NCBI GenBank assembly: GCA_001801515.1
Contig: MGXX01000085.1
Location: forward strand, 1 to 38,034
Direction: 5' to 3'
DNA from: Gammaproteobacteria bacterium RIFCSPHIGHO2_12_FULL_38_11
GTDB taxonomy: Bacteria; Pseudomonadota; Gammaproteobacteria; Coxiellales; Coxiellaceae
DNA: 38,034 nucleotides
Within the stretch, counting starts at the first letter, position 1. Each line of letters opens with the position of its first letter. The translations under genes were made by a program, and so were the position numbers. The notes under the pieces are model-generated. The model ran no database searches and was not told the origin of the DNA. It saw nothing but the letters and a program-made list of their open reading frames with translations. Below are positions 25,632-34,090 of this stretch, in pieces.

Positions 25632-26330
25632 ATGAGTACACAAGCTTGGCAAAATAAAGGGAAGCAAATAAACACGATGCGTTCAACGTTAATCAATGAC
25701 GTTTTAAGTAATGATGAATTGCAAGTAGCTTGCGGCCGCTATATTAATAGCTTAGATTTACAAGGCCAAATTAATAACAACAACATGACAGAAGCTGAAG
25801 CACTCAAAATCGCGTACAAAGAAGCTCAAAATTTCAAAAGGAAAGTAGCAACACAAATAAATGCACAATCACTTTCAACCTTTGATCAGTCAGATTTAAC
25901 GATTGAATCCAACATGACAGCAGCACTGAATAATCCCGATACCTATGCCAGCAGACAAGCAAACGCACAAATTGAAGAAGTTATCTTAGAGGAAGTGATT
26001 AATGAACTCAACATTCAATCTGAAGCAAATGAACAACAAGCAACGCTAGTTGAGCTGGAAGAAAAAAATAAAACAGAAAAGGAAGAAGGCTTTCCACCAG
26101 ACGATGCTTTGGTGGGTGCTGCATTTGTTGATTGTGTTGCTGCTTTATCAAAAGCAGATGATGATAGTGCTGAGAAAGCAATAAAGGATGTTGTTGAAAA
26201 AACAACGGGGGTTGACGTCAGTACCGAACCATTGCTGAAAGAATTTGAAGAAGAATTTGATAAAGAAGAATCCAGGAAAAATGAACCTGTCCCAAGGCCA
26301 CCAACTACTACCAGAAATGAAAAAGAGTAA
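25632..26330 (+). CDS. Hypothetical acidic protein, candidate secreted effector
   Basis: I do not recognise a family in these 232 residues. The protein is soluble, mainly helical by composition, Gln/Asn/Glu-rich, with no signal peptide or membrane segment. The C-terminal 40 residues are Glu-rich and end in a charged Pro/Thr tail (FEEEFDKEESRKNEPVPRPP). Glu-blocks near the C-terminus are a known trait of Dot/Icm type IV substrates in Legionella and Coxiella, hence the suggestion; it is inference. The gene sits 4 bases after recN and 5 bases before the cupin gene, apparently in one operon. It resembles the protein at 27259 in style (acidic, Pro-rich end) but not clearly in sequence. Confidence 0.6.
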   Translation: MSTQAWQNKGKQINTMRSTLINDVLSNDELQVACGRYINSLDLQGQINNNNMTEAEALKIAYKEAQNFKRKVATQINAQSLSTFDQSDLTIESNMTAALNNPDTYASRQANAQIEEVILEEVINELNIQSEANEQQATLVELEEKNKTEKEEGFPPDDALVGAAFVDCVAALSKADDDSAEKAIKDVVEKTTGVDVSTEPLLKEFEEEFDKEESRKNEPVPRPPTTTRNEKE

Positions 26331-26335
26331 TAACT

Positions 26336-26890
26336 ATGTCCGCACTAACCTCTTTAATCACAGCACTACGGCAAATTGATTTAACGCAATCAGAAGACAA
26401 TATTATCCAGCAGGTATCCCCGCTGGTAAAAAATGCGATTGCAAAGCATGAGACTTGGTTTGAAAACCGATTTTTTCAAGTAGATGAAGAACAAGGTTTT
26501 GGTTCACATTTAATTGCAGAAAATGAAGATCATACACTGGCAGTGATTATCACTTCCTGGCCACACGGTCGAGAAACACCGCCGCACGATCATGACACCT
26601 GGGCTGTCATTGGTTGCGTTAAAGGTACTGAAAGTAATATTTTTTGGAATCGGCATGATGATAAAAGTGATCCTGATTTTGCCTCTATTTCTCGTGGAAA
26701 AATAGTAAATTGCAAGCCAGGTGATATTGTAACCATGCGCACAGATGATATTCACAGCGTGATAAATCCTATGCCAGATAATGTTTCTGTTTCACTGCAT
26801 ATTTATGGAAAACATTTTAATCACACGAATAGAAAAAAGTTTGATCCAGAGAAAAAAACAGTTCAGCCGTTTATTGTAAGACAACAATGA
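26336..26890 (+). CDS. Cysteine-dioxygenase-like cupin protein
   Basis: A 184-residue single-domain cupin similar to the predicted metal enzymes of the cysteine dioxygenase group (COG5553 type). The iron-site pattern is visible: PPHDHDTWAVIGCVKG gives H84 and H86, and DDIHSVINP gives H140, a three-His site. HIYGKHF supplies a Tyr at 157, as in cysteine dioxygenases. The likely reaction is oxidation of a small thiol such as cysteine or 3-mercaptopropionate; the substrate cannot be decided. The start ATG follows the stop of the preceding gene by 5 bases. 26891-26977 shows nothing recognisable. Confidence 0.75.
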   Translation: MSALTSLITALRQIDLTQSEDNIIQQVSPLVKNAIAKHETWFENRFFQVDEEQGFGSHLIAENEDHTLAVIITSWPHGRETPPHDHDTWAVIGCVKGTESNIFWNRHDDKSDPDFASISRGKIVNCKPGDIVTMRTDDIHSVINPMPDNVSVSLHIYGKHFNHTNRKKFDPEKKTVQPFIVRQQ

Positions 26891-26977
26891 TCCACGTTTT
26901 ACGCATATCTTCATTTAATTTGGTTCGAGTGCCATTTTACTTGATGTTAGGGTTGATTCACTAGGGAACATGTATGC

Positions 26978-27166
26978 GAAGTTTTTCATGCCTATCCGGT
27001 TGTAACATAATATTGCGAAGGCCGATGCCCATCTCTTTTTACGCGCGAAAAATGCGCCATCCATGGCGCGGTCCCGAAACATCCTGTTTCTACGCGCTTC
27101 AAAAGAGACGGGAACATCAGCCTTATTCGCAATATTATGTTACAACCAAATAGGCAGGAAGTTTTT
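26978..27166. mobile_element. MITE-like hairpin element with 9-bp direct repeats
   Basis: The element 26987-27157 is flanked by GAAGTTTTT on both sides (26978-26986 and 27158-27166), which looks like a target-site duplication. Its arms are inverted repeats: a perfect 22-bp block at 26998-27019 pairs with 27126-27147, with imperfect pairing continuing inward for about 35 more bases (ATCTCTTTT with AAAAGAGAC). Ends read CATGCCTAT and ATAGGCAG. The centre has another palindrome, GCGCCA-TCCA-TGGCGC (27054-27069). No ORF is present, so it would need a transposase in trans. Confidence 0.8.
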
Positions 27167-27258
27167 GTTCGAAGGCAGTGGAAACCCGTTGAATTCTAAA
27201 AAAAACAATTCCCTGCTATACTCTGTATCATTATCATGACTTAAAAGAGGCACCGCCC

Positions 27259-28467
27259 ATGCCAGAAACCAACGCCAATCCCAACGATCCAGCGCTAAAG
27301 CGGCAAAATGACGAACAGTTTTTTGCTGCCGTTTTAGATATTTGCATTAAAGAACAAATGGTGCAGCAGTGGCAAATTGATGGCGAACTTGAAGCCTTAA
27401 AAAATCAGTACCTCAGAAAAAAAATACTAGAGAGCGCAAAACAACAAGAAAATATCAATCAGCAACAGCCCACACCCACCGTATCAACACGCCAAACTAC
27501 ACCTGAAAAAGAAGCTGAGAAACCAAAAAATCTCATTCCTGATAGGATGGCGAAATGCGAAGAAATCCTTGCCAATGCACGAGAAAAATCAGGTGATGCA
27601 ATTAAAAAACGTTTTGCCAATGATCCTGTTATGCAAAAAAAAGCACTTGACGTAAGAAATAATGTATTTTCAAAAAAAACACTGCGCGTCACAGCTGAAC
27701 TTTATCAACAAACCATGACAAATACCGTTCATCGCGAAACGATTAATCGTGATGCGCATCCCGTGTGGCGTGACGATATTAATAACCATTTAGATGCGGC
27801 AAAAAAAGCGCATGAAGCTGGGAATGAAAAACTGGCTGCCAAAGAAGCCAGCATGGCCGCTCAAAAAATAGCAGCGTCTGAAGCAGCAAAAGAAGAATTT
27901 AAAACCATTGCGACCGTTTCTGATATAGGAAAAGCGCCTACAGCCGACCAACGCGATGCTGCTAAAAATGGAAACACCTATTTGTTTCAAAAAATAGAAG
28001 GCGGCGAGTGGATTTATTCTTATGAAAATAAATCAACCGTTATTGACAAAGACAGTGTGCATGCAAAAACACTTTCTGATAAAACAGGAGGTGATACTTC
28101 TGATGCTGATATTATTGCTATCGGTGACTTCCATGCTCAAAAGTTAGATCTTAAATCTGTAACAGAAAAGTGCAAAGAAGCCGCGCAAACGCTTAAAGAC
28201 ACAATGGAATCCTTCATCGAGGAAACTGCCGAGAATATCTCTAAAACGGGCATAGTACCAGAAATCATTAAACTATCAGCCGGCCTAGAAAACGAAATAA
28301 TAGAGGAAGAAAGGCAACTTGATATCATTGCACCCCCTCCACCATTATCAACCTATGAAGAAACAGATGAGGAGGAAAATGCATTTAAGCCGGCAGAAGC
28401 AACCGGAGAAAGTACAGGCCCGCATGAAGAAGGTCCACCAGAACCCGACGCACCTAAAAACGTGTAA
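27259..28467 (+). CDS. Hypothetical acidic coiled protein, candidate secreted effector
   Basis: I do not recognise this 402-residue protein. It has no signal peptide or membrane segment. Residues 40-260 are Lys/Glu/Ala/Gln-rich and probably coiled coil (for example AAKKAHEAGNEKLAAKEASM). A YLFQKIEGGEWIYSYEN motif lies near residue 235. The last 60 residues are Pro/Glu-rich (APPPPLSTYEETDEEENAF, then GPHEEGPPEPDAP), a composition often seen in Dot/Icm substrates. AAGAGG at 27245-27250 is the ribosome binding site, and TATACT at 27217-27222 a possible -10. It is monocistronic, just after the MITE-like element. Function unknown; the effector suggestion is inference. Confidence 0.6.
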   Translation: MPETNANPNDPALKRQNDEQFFAAVLDICIKEQMVQQWQIDGELEALKNQYLRKKILESAKQQENINQQQPTPTVSTRQTTPEKEAEKPKNLIPDRMAKCEEILANAREKSGDAIKKRFANDPVMQKKALDVRNNVFSKKTLRVTAELYQQTMTNTVHRETINRDAHPVWRDDINNHLDAAKKAHEAGNEKLAAKEASMAAQKIAASEAAKEEFKTIATVSDIGKAPTADQRDAAKNGNTYLFQKIEGGEWIYSYENKSTVIDKDSVHAKTLSDKTGGDTSDADIIAIGDFHAQKLDLKSVTEKCKEAAQTLKDTMESFIEETAENISKTGIVPEIIKLSAGLENEIIEEERQLDIIAPPPPLSTYEETDEEENAFKPAEATGESTGPHEEGPPEPDAPKNV

Positions 28468-28469
28468 AT

Positions 28470-29123
28470 TTACACCACAAACCACCCACTATACGCTTTC
28501 ATCTTCGCAGGCGAATTCACCCATTCTAAAAAATGCTTTTTAGAGGACGATTCATTGTGTTGCTTTAACCAGGCAAAATAATTTCGCAGCATTTGGTAGC
28601 CCACTGTTTTTCGTGAAATAGCATTATAATGCCACGATACCTGACGTTCTATTTGTATCCTTGTTGGATTTTTTTGAAATAAAATAACGCTAATTGCTGC
28701 TGCCATTCCCGTTCGGTCAGCCCCTCCTTCGCAATGAAATATCAGCGGCTTTGGCGCAGTTTGTAATACAGACACCAACTCACGCAATCGATTTTTAGAC
28801 GGTAGAACATAAGCAGAAAATCGCATCGGAAAATATGCTAAATGATTTTTTTTTGCAAAATTACGCTCTATTTCATACCAATGATTCTTCGGCCAACTAC
28901 CCCGCAAATCGATAATCGTTTTTAAATGAAATTTTTTTGTATAGTAAGTTAATCCCTTGTAATCAAGCTGTCCGCTGCGATAAATTTTATTAGGGATAAC
29001 AGTATGTACATTACCTGTAAAGTAATTAAACCCCAAAAACAAACCAAAACTAAGGGCAATAATACCCACCAGCATCAAAAAAAATATAACGGATTTAACA
29101 AAAAAACGACTACATGGACACAT
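28470..29123 (-). CDS. Membrane-anchored dual-specificity-type phosphatase
   Basis: The protein has 217 residues. An N-terminal membrane segment (about 11-34, VIFFLMLVGIIALSFGLFLG) is followed by a cysteine-phosphatase domain. The P-loop is HCEGGADRTG (Cys about 131, Arg about 137), matching the CX5R signature, and the upstream IYRSGQL and TIIDLRGSW blocks are typical of DSP/Siw14-like enzymes. With the N-terminus as anchor, the domain would face the periplasm or cytoplasm depending on topology, which I cannot decide. The ATG at 29123 is preferred over a TTG one codon earlier; the ribosome binding site is poor. It is convergent with the candidate effector gene, with only 2 bases between the stops. 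Confidence 0.8.
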   Translation of the reverse strand: MCPCSRFFVKSVIFFLMLVGIIALSFGLFLGFNYFTGNVHTVIPNKIYRSGQLDYKGLTYYTKKFHLKTIIDLRGSWPKNHWYEIERNFAKKNHLAYFPMRFSAYVLPSKNRLRELVSVLQTAPKPLIFHCEGGADRTGMAAAISVILFQKNPTRIQIERQVSWHYNAISRKTVGYQMLRNYFAWLKQHNESSSKKHFLEWVNSPAKMKAYSGWFVV

Positions 29124-29182
29124 CAATCGGCTCAGCTTTATTACTATTGTGCGATGATCCTAACATGTGACCAAAACAAAAA

Positions 29183-30004
29183 CTATTCCAAAAACAAATC
29201 TCTCATTGGCGTTACACCTTTCATCATGTTATAACGCGTAAAATCTGTTTCTCCTGTTTTTGCTAGCACTTCTTCATCAGTTAAAAATTGGCCCGTTAAT
29301 TCGCGACTATTTTGCGTTAAAATCCAATAAGCTGCGTTAGCAACAATGAGTGGGTCACGCGATGCAGCAAACAATTCAGGTGGAAAATTAATCTTAATGG
29401 CCGAGGTTGCAATCGTTGTTTGTGGCCACAAGGAATTCACAGCAATCCCCGCGTCCTTAAATTCAGCCGACATCCCCAATGTACAAACACTCATACCATA
29501 TTTCGAATAAGTATATGCCAAATGATCCTTAAACCATCTTGCCAACATCGAAAGTGGCGGCGACATATTTAATATATGGGGATTACTTGCTTTCATGAGA
29601 TGCAAAGCGCAAGCTCGAGAACACGCAAAAGTTGCACGTGCATTGACGCCCATCATCAAATCAAACCGTTTTAAGGGCGTATTTAAGGTGTTGGTTAATG
29701 AAATTGCACTGGCATTGTTAACCAAAATATCAATACCTCCGAATTTTTGAACAATTTGATCAACGACTTGTTCAATTTGTTTTTCATCGCGCACATCCAA
29801 AGGTAAGGGCAAGGCTTGGCCGCCTGCTTGAACCACTTCTTCAGCAGCTGTATAAATAGTTCCCGGCAATGAATCATGTTTTTCCGTTGTTTTGCCCGTG
29901 ATAATAATATTTGCACCATCTTGCGCAAATCGTTTTGCCATCTCAAGACCAATACCGCGCGTTGAACCTGTGATTAAAATTGTTTTATTCTTTAATGTAT
30001 TCAT
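29183..30004 (-). CDS. SDR-family oxidoreductase (HSDL2-like)
   Basis: A short-chain dehydrogenase/reductase with 273 residues. The cofactor motif is TGSTRGIG (12-19), followed by DVRDE, LVNNASAISLT (NNAS), and the catalytic YTYSK in AYTYSKYGMS. SPPLSM before it and NSLWPQTTIAT after it are unusual spellings shared with the HSDL2 group (hydroxysteroid dehydrogenase-like 2). The substrate is unknown, perhaps an acyl or steroid-like alcohol. AAGGA lies 7 bases before the ATG. Upstream are three copies of a hairpin repeat separating it from pilX, so it probably has its own promoter within or beyond them. Confidence 0.85.
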   Translation of the reverse strand: MNTLKNKTILITGSTRGIGLEMAKRFAQDGANIIITGKTTEKHDSLPGTIYTAAEEVVQAGGQALPLPLDVRDEKQIEQVVDQIVQKFGGIDILVNNASAISLTNTLNTPLKRFDLMMGVNARATFACSRACALHLMKASNPHILNMSPPLSMLARWFKDHLAYTYSKYGMSVCTLGMSAEFKDAGIAVNSLWPQTTIATSAIKINFPPELFAASRDPLIVANAAYWILTQNSRELTGQFLTDEEVLAKTGETDFTRYNMMKGVTPMRDLFLE

Positions 30005-30028
30005 TGAAATATCCTTAAATATAATATT

Positions 30029-30157
30029 ACCCCCTTTGAAAAAGAGGGTCGGTTTTTTAGTATTACCCCCCCCTTTTGAAAAAGGGGGTCGGTTTTTTAG
30101 TATTACCCCCCTTTGAAAAAGGGGGTCGGTTTTGCGCCAGCAAAACCGGGGGGATTT
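30029..30157. repeat. Three tandem copies of the CCCCCTTTGAAAAAGGGGG hairpin repeat
   Basis: Copies start at about 30029, 30065 and 30105. Each has the ACCCCC-TTTGAAAAA-GGGGGT stem and a TCGGTTTT tail. The first two are joined by TTTTAGTATT, and the third carries the full element with CAGCAAAACCGGGGGGATTT. The third copy is almost identical to 12939-12990 at the carA end. Confidence 0.9.
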
Positions 30158-30186
30158 AGGATTTAGGATTTAGGATTTAGGATTTA
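30153..30186. repeat. GATTTAG tandem repeat at the pilX stop
   Basis: Four perfect 7-bp units GATTTAG (30153-30180) plus GATTTA. The pilX stop codon (30184-30186) lies in the last unit, so the pilX C-terminus has been set by this repeat. Confidence 0.9.
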
Positions 30187-30591
30187 TCCAGTCCACCAAA
30201 GCATTCGATACACTGGCACTTTCTTACAATTCTTTTCTCGTGGTACTTTAGCGAAGATAGCGCGACTATTCAATACCAGCTGAGAAAAACTATTTTTAGC
30301 AGTAGATTGAATATCAATTGTTTTATTATCACAATCATCCATTTTGATTATTTTCGCTTTAACCTGTAACAAAATTGATGAATGCGACAAAGTCATCGCC
30401 CTACCCTCTAGCGACAATATTTTTTGTTCCAAGCCCAATTCTGCACGCTCAAAAAGCAACGATGCTTGCCAAGTATTATTCTGCATTTTATTTTCTAAAA
30501 TAATATCTTGACTGCCGGCAATCATTAAAATCGTCATCACAAAAATAAAAAGTAGCGTGATCATTAAAGTAAAGCCGCGTGAGGATGACAA
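30184..30591 (-). CDS. pilX: Type IV pilus minor pilin PilX-like
   Basis: A minor pilin of about 135 residues in a PilV-PilW-PilX set. The start is taken as TTG 30591, with AGGA about 7 bases upstream, giving the short leader MSSSRG before FTLMITLLFIFVMTILMIAG, the hydrophobic helix. As usual for PilX, Glu5 is absent, and the DIILENKMQNNTWQASLLFERAELGLEQ stretch, seen in two parts around residue 30-55, matches the family. PilX is short here: the stop lies in a GATTTAG repeat, so the C-terminus may be truncated. No pilY1 or pilE follows; three hairpin repeats and an SDR gene do. Confidence 0.75.
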   Translation of the reverse strand: MSSSRGFTLMITLLFIFVMTILMIAGSQDIILENKMQNNTWQASLLFERAELGLEQKILSLEGRAMTLSHSSILLQVKAKIIKMDDCDNKTIDIQSTAKNSFSQLVLNSRAIFAKVPREKNCKKVPVYRMLWWTG

Positions 30592-30656
30592 GAGTATATT
30601 CCTATTAAATAAAAAACACAAAAATACTAATATTATTACAAATGAAATACGCTATT

Positions 30657-31340
30657 TCACATTTCCATTCTTCTCACTGCATATAAAATGCCGGGTTGAT
30701 ACAATGCAAAATCATTTGGATTACGCCATTTTCTTTCAAACCAATAAGACTGTTTATTTTTTAAAACATCATCAATTGATGTCAGTAAAAAATCAATTCT
30801 CACAGCGCGAATATTTCTTTTCTGATGCAAAACACGATACAGTGTAATTCTAAAGTTCGTCATTCCAGTTACCAATTCCTCGCGCGGATGATTGTCAATT
30901 TGATAAAACAATGCATCAATATGTTTTCCCATCGATGAAACACGGAACGTACTGGCAATATAAAATGCTATCGGCAAATATTGCTTTTTATCTTGAAAAC
31001 GAACACACTCATGCATCTGCAATAATTCCGTCCCTGATTTAATATCGATATTTAACTTACTGTCAGCTTGATTTTTTGTAAAACGTCGAATCACGATCGA
31101 CCGAGGTTGCTTTTTTAATTTAGCAATACAAGACCAATTTCCCGCCATCTGAATTTTTTCAGTTAGAAATAAAGAAATAAAACGACTGTCCTCTTGTTCA
31201 TGTGAAATAATCATTTGCCGTTGATGTAAGTTTTGCATTGTGTTAAATAAATTAAAAATACCAACACACAGAAGCGACCCAATGGATAAAGCAATCATAA
31301 ATTCAATTAACGAAAAACCGAAATAATTTTTATGGATCAT
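30657..31340 (-). CDS. pilW: Type IV pilus minor pilin PilW-like
   Basis: A minor pilin of 227 residues. The prepilin site is G/FSLIEFMIALSIGSLLCVGI with Glu5 present, cleaved by PilD after residue Gly8. The rest has few conserved features, as is usual in PilW, with FRITLYRVLHQK and VRRMEM near the end. It probably primes pilus assembly together with PilV and PilX. It lies 26 bases after pilV and 65 bases before pilX, in the same direction. Confidence 0.8.
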   Translation of the reverse strand: MIHKNYFGFSLIEFMIALSIGSLLCVGIFNLFNTMQNLHQRQMIISHEQEDSRFISLFLTEKIQMAGNWSCIAKLKKQPRSIVIRRFTKNQADSKLNIDIKSGTELLQMHECVRFQDKKQYLPIAFYIASTFRVSSMGKHIDALFYQIDNHPREELVTGMTNFRITLYRVLHQKRNIRAVRIDFLLTSIDDVLKNKQSYWFERKWRNPNDFALYQPGILYAVRRMEM

Positions 31341-31366
31341 AATAGCTTCATATGTAAATTAACACA

Positions 31367-31720
31367 TCAACAAAGGACATGTGCCACCAATGACGCCTGC
31401 CTTTTGAAAAACCAGCTCAACTTAATTGTGCATAGGTGATCATCTGTCTGCGTATAATTCCCTTCACCTTCCGGCAATAGATGCTGATTGTCCTTATTCC
31501 ACACTAAAAAAATTCGATTACGCGCACTATGAGATTTGTTAATTAACAATATTTCAGAAAAATTAATTAATTGCTGAATAGCAATATTTTTGAAATTACT
31601 AGATTCAATGCTTTTAAGTGCGGTAATTTGATAAAACAATAGTGCCAATAAGACAAAAGATGTTAATCCCATTGAGATTAACACTTCGATCATAGCAAAC
31701 CCTACATTATTTTTTTTCAT
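31367..31720 (-). CDS. pilV: Type IV pilus minor pilin PilV-like
   Basis: First gene of the minor pilin set, 117 residues, which is at the short end for PilV. It begins MKKNNVG/FAMIEVLISMGL with a class III prepilin leader and Glu5. The C-terminal LCTIKLSWFFKRQ fits the PilV beta strand. No fimT or pilE-like gene is seen beside it, so the cluster is incomplete compared with fimT-pilV-pilW-pilX-pilY1-pilE. The 237 bases upstream, shared with prlC, contain an inverted repeat TTGAAAC...GTTTCAA (31747-31772). Confidence 0.8.
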   Translation of the reverse strand: MKKNNVGFAMIEVLISMGLTSFVLLALLFYQITALKSIESSNFKNIAIQQLINFSEILLINKSHSARNRIFLVWNKDNQHLLPEGEGNYTQTDDHLCTIKLSWFFKRQASLVAHVLC

Positions 31721-31891
31721 GCAAGTAATTATCCGAGATTCAGCAGTTGAAACTGTCGCAAAGGGGTTTCAATTGTCAAATTGAGAATTATGCGCTAAAA
31801 AATAATTTGCGCAATACCGTGTTTTTAATGGGTTTTGACTAAGGAACAGGTAAACCAATGCACTGCTCAACTTTTGCAAAACGTAATTTCC

Positions 31892-31919
31892 TTGACTTTT
31901 TTACAATGGGCACTAGATA
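31892..31919 (+). promoter_or_regulatory. Candidate promoter of prlC
   Basis: TTGACT (31892-31897) and TAGATA (31914-31919) are 16 bases apart, 38 bases upstream of the prlC start. AGGGAAG at 31944-31950 is the ribosome binding site. Confidence 0.6.
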
Positions 31920-31957
31920 ATTCATTCACCTCTTAAATTGATCAGGGAAGAAAGATC

Positions 31958-34090
31958 ATGCACTCACCCTTACCTGCATTTAACCATATTCGTCTTGAGC
32001 TGATTGAGGCGCAATTAGACCAATTGCTAGAAAATAATCTTAAAGCCGTTGATCGTCTGTGTGAGCAAAAAAATTTTACCTGGGACAACTTATTACAACC
32101 TCTTGAATCACTTGACGATGCACTTAATCAATTTTGGTCACCTATAGAACATTTGGCAGGAGTGATGAACTCTGCAGAACTCAGGGTTGTCATTGATAAT
32201 TGTTTACCAAAAATAACTGACTATCACACACACCTACTCCAGTGTAAAAAATTATTTCACGCTATATTGGCAGTAAGCAATTCTGTAGAATTTGAAAAAT
32301 TATCTGAAACACAAAAAACCGCAGTCAACAATGAATTACAAAATTTTGAATTAAATGGTATTTCACTATCAACAGAAAAACAATTACGGCATGCTGTGCT
32401 TTTAAAAGAATTAAATCAACAAACAAACGAATTTGTCCGTCATGTGTCTGATGCATCAATGGCATTTAAAAAACATATTACTGATGAAACACTACTGGCA
32501 GGCATTCCTGAACACGTAAAAAATTTAGCAAAAGAAGCAGCTGAAAAAGAAATGTATTCTGGTTTTTTATTTGGAATCGATCATAACAATTATAATGCAA
32601 TTTTAACCTATGCCGATTCACGTACACTGCGAGAAGAAATATATATCGCATACATTACACGCGCTTCAGAATTGGGTCCTCATGCAAATCAATTTGATAA
32701 CGGGCCTTTGATGGTTGCCATATTAAAAAACCGCTTTGAATTGGCTCAGTTATTAGGTTTCGAAAATTACGCACAATATTCACTTACCACTAAAATGGCA
32801 GAAAATACAGATCAAGTAATTACATTTTTAAATGATTTAATACAAAAAACATATCCTGCTGCAAAAAAAGAATTTAAAACGCTCTCTGAATTTGCAAAAA
32901 ACAATTTGGGTTTGGAGGAATTAGCGCCATGGGATGTTGCATACGCATCTGAAAAATTACATCAACAAACCTGTGCATTTTCAAAAGAGGATTTACGCCC
33001 CTATTTCTCAGAAACAACTGTTTTGCCAGGGTTATTTGAGATTATTACGCGTCTTTATAATGTGCATATTGAAAAAGCAGAAAACATTGAACTATGGCAT
33101 GAAGATGTAAAATGTTTTTTACTAAGGGATACAAATAAAAACCCAATCGGCTATTTGTATTATGATTTATACGAGCGTGATGACAAGGAGGATAGCGCAT
33201 GTATGTGCGAGTGTATCATGCGTCGACGATTAGAAAATGGCAATCTGCAATTACCAGCGGCATATGTTATGTGTAATTTTAATGGTCCAATCGGTGATCA
33301 ACCCCCATTATTTTTACATGATGATGTAGTAGGACTATTTCATGAAACGGGTCATGCCTTACAACATCTTCTTACAAAGATTGAAACAGCCTATCTTTCG
33401 GGTATAAAAGGGGTTCCTTCGGATGCCATCGAAATACCCAGTCAATTTTTTGAAAATTGGGCATGGCACAAAAATGCAGTTGATTGTTTTGCAAAGCATG
33501 CGGAAACGGGGCACGTTATCCCCAATGAATTATTTGTGAAATTAAAGCGTTCGAAAAATTTCCAGTCAGGAATGAAAATGATGCGCCAATTGGAACTTGC
33601 ATTATTTGATTTTCGTGCACATATCGAATTTAATGGTAGCAATCTTCAAACTATTTTAGCCGAAGTGCAGCAAAAATGTTCTGTTGTTCCCATTGCAACC
33701 TTTAATCGCCTTCATCACAGCAATATACATATGTTTGATCCTGAGTATGCTGCGGCTTATTACAGCTATGAATGGGCAAATGTGATGGCTTGCGATGCAT
33801 TCTCTTTATTTGAAGAGAAAAATAATATTTTTGATTCTACGTTGAGCAGAAATTTTCAAACCACATTTTTGGAAAGTGGTGGTGCCATTGCGCCGATGGA
33901 TTTGTTTATTACTTTTCGTGGTCGCGCTCCAAAAATTGATGCATTGCTACGCCACGTGGGAATTTTTGATCCGCTAAGAGAGGCCTATGAACCGAGCAGC
34001 CCTCGACTATTAAAATCTCCCCCCTACCTAAAAAGAACGCGTGAGTTGTCACATGAATGGCATGCGCCTGATGCTAGCGGCTCATTCTGA
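31958..34090 (+). CDS. prlC: Oligopeptidase A (M3 zinc metallopeptidase)
   Basis: A cytoplasmic peptidase of the thimet oligopeptidase family that clears peptides, including cleaved signal peptides. It has 710 residues (E. coli 680). The zinc motif is HETGH at about 462-466 in VVGLFHETGHALQHLL, with the third ligand Glu at about 492 in IEIPSQFFENW. The ACMCECIMRRR and YAAAYYSYEWANVMACDAFS blocks are in the family positions. The N-terminal LPAFNHIRLE matches OpdA. Its 3' end overlaps the convergent membrane hydrolase gene by 17 bases. Expression is probably from the promoter at 31892-31919. Confidence 0.93.
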   Translation: MHSPLPAFNHIRLELIEAQLDQLLENNLKAVDRLCEQKNFTWDNLLQPLESLDDALNQFWSPIEHLAGVMNSAELRVVIDNCLPKITDYHTHLLQCKKLFHAILAVSNSVEFEKLSETQKTAVNNELQNFELNGISLSTEKQLRHAVLLKELNQQTNEFVRHVSDASMAFKKHITDETLLAGIPEHVKNLAKEAAEKEMYSGFLFGIDHNNYNAILTYADSRTLREEIYIAYITRASELGPHANQFDNGPLMVAILKNRFELAQLLGFENYAQYSLTTKMAENTDQVITFLNDLIQKTYPAAKKEFKTLSEFAKNNLGLEELAPWDVAYASEKLHQQTCAFSKEDLRPYFSETTVLPGLFEIITRLYNVHIEKAENIELWHEDVKCFLLRDTNKNPIGYLYYDLYERDDKEDSACMCECIMRRRLENGNLQLPAAYVMCNFNGPIGDQPPLFLHDDVVGLFHETGHALQHLLTKIETAYLSGIKGVPSDAIEIPSQFFENWAWHKNAVDCFAKHAETGHVIPNELFVKLKRSKNFQSGMKMMRQLELALFDFRAHIEFNGSNLQTILAEVQQKCSVVPIATFNRLHHSNIHMFDPEYAAAYYSYEWANVMACDAFSLFEEKNNIFDSTLSRNFQTTFLESGGAIAPMDLFITFRGRAPKIDALLRHVGIFDPLREAYEPSSPRLLKSPPYLKRTRELSHEWHAPDASGSF

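Noticed and set aside
31859..31921. 20-codon ORF (MHCSTFAKRNF...) before prlC, with AAGGAACAGG upstream
   Set aside because: It overlaps the likely prlC promoter, has no recognisable content and could be chance. It might be a leader peptide, but nothing supports that.
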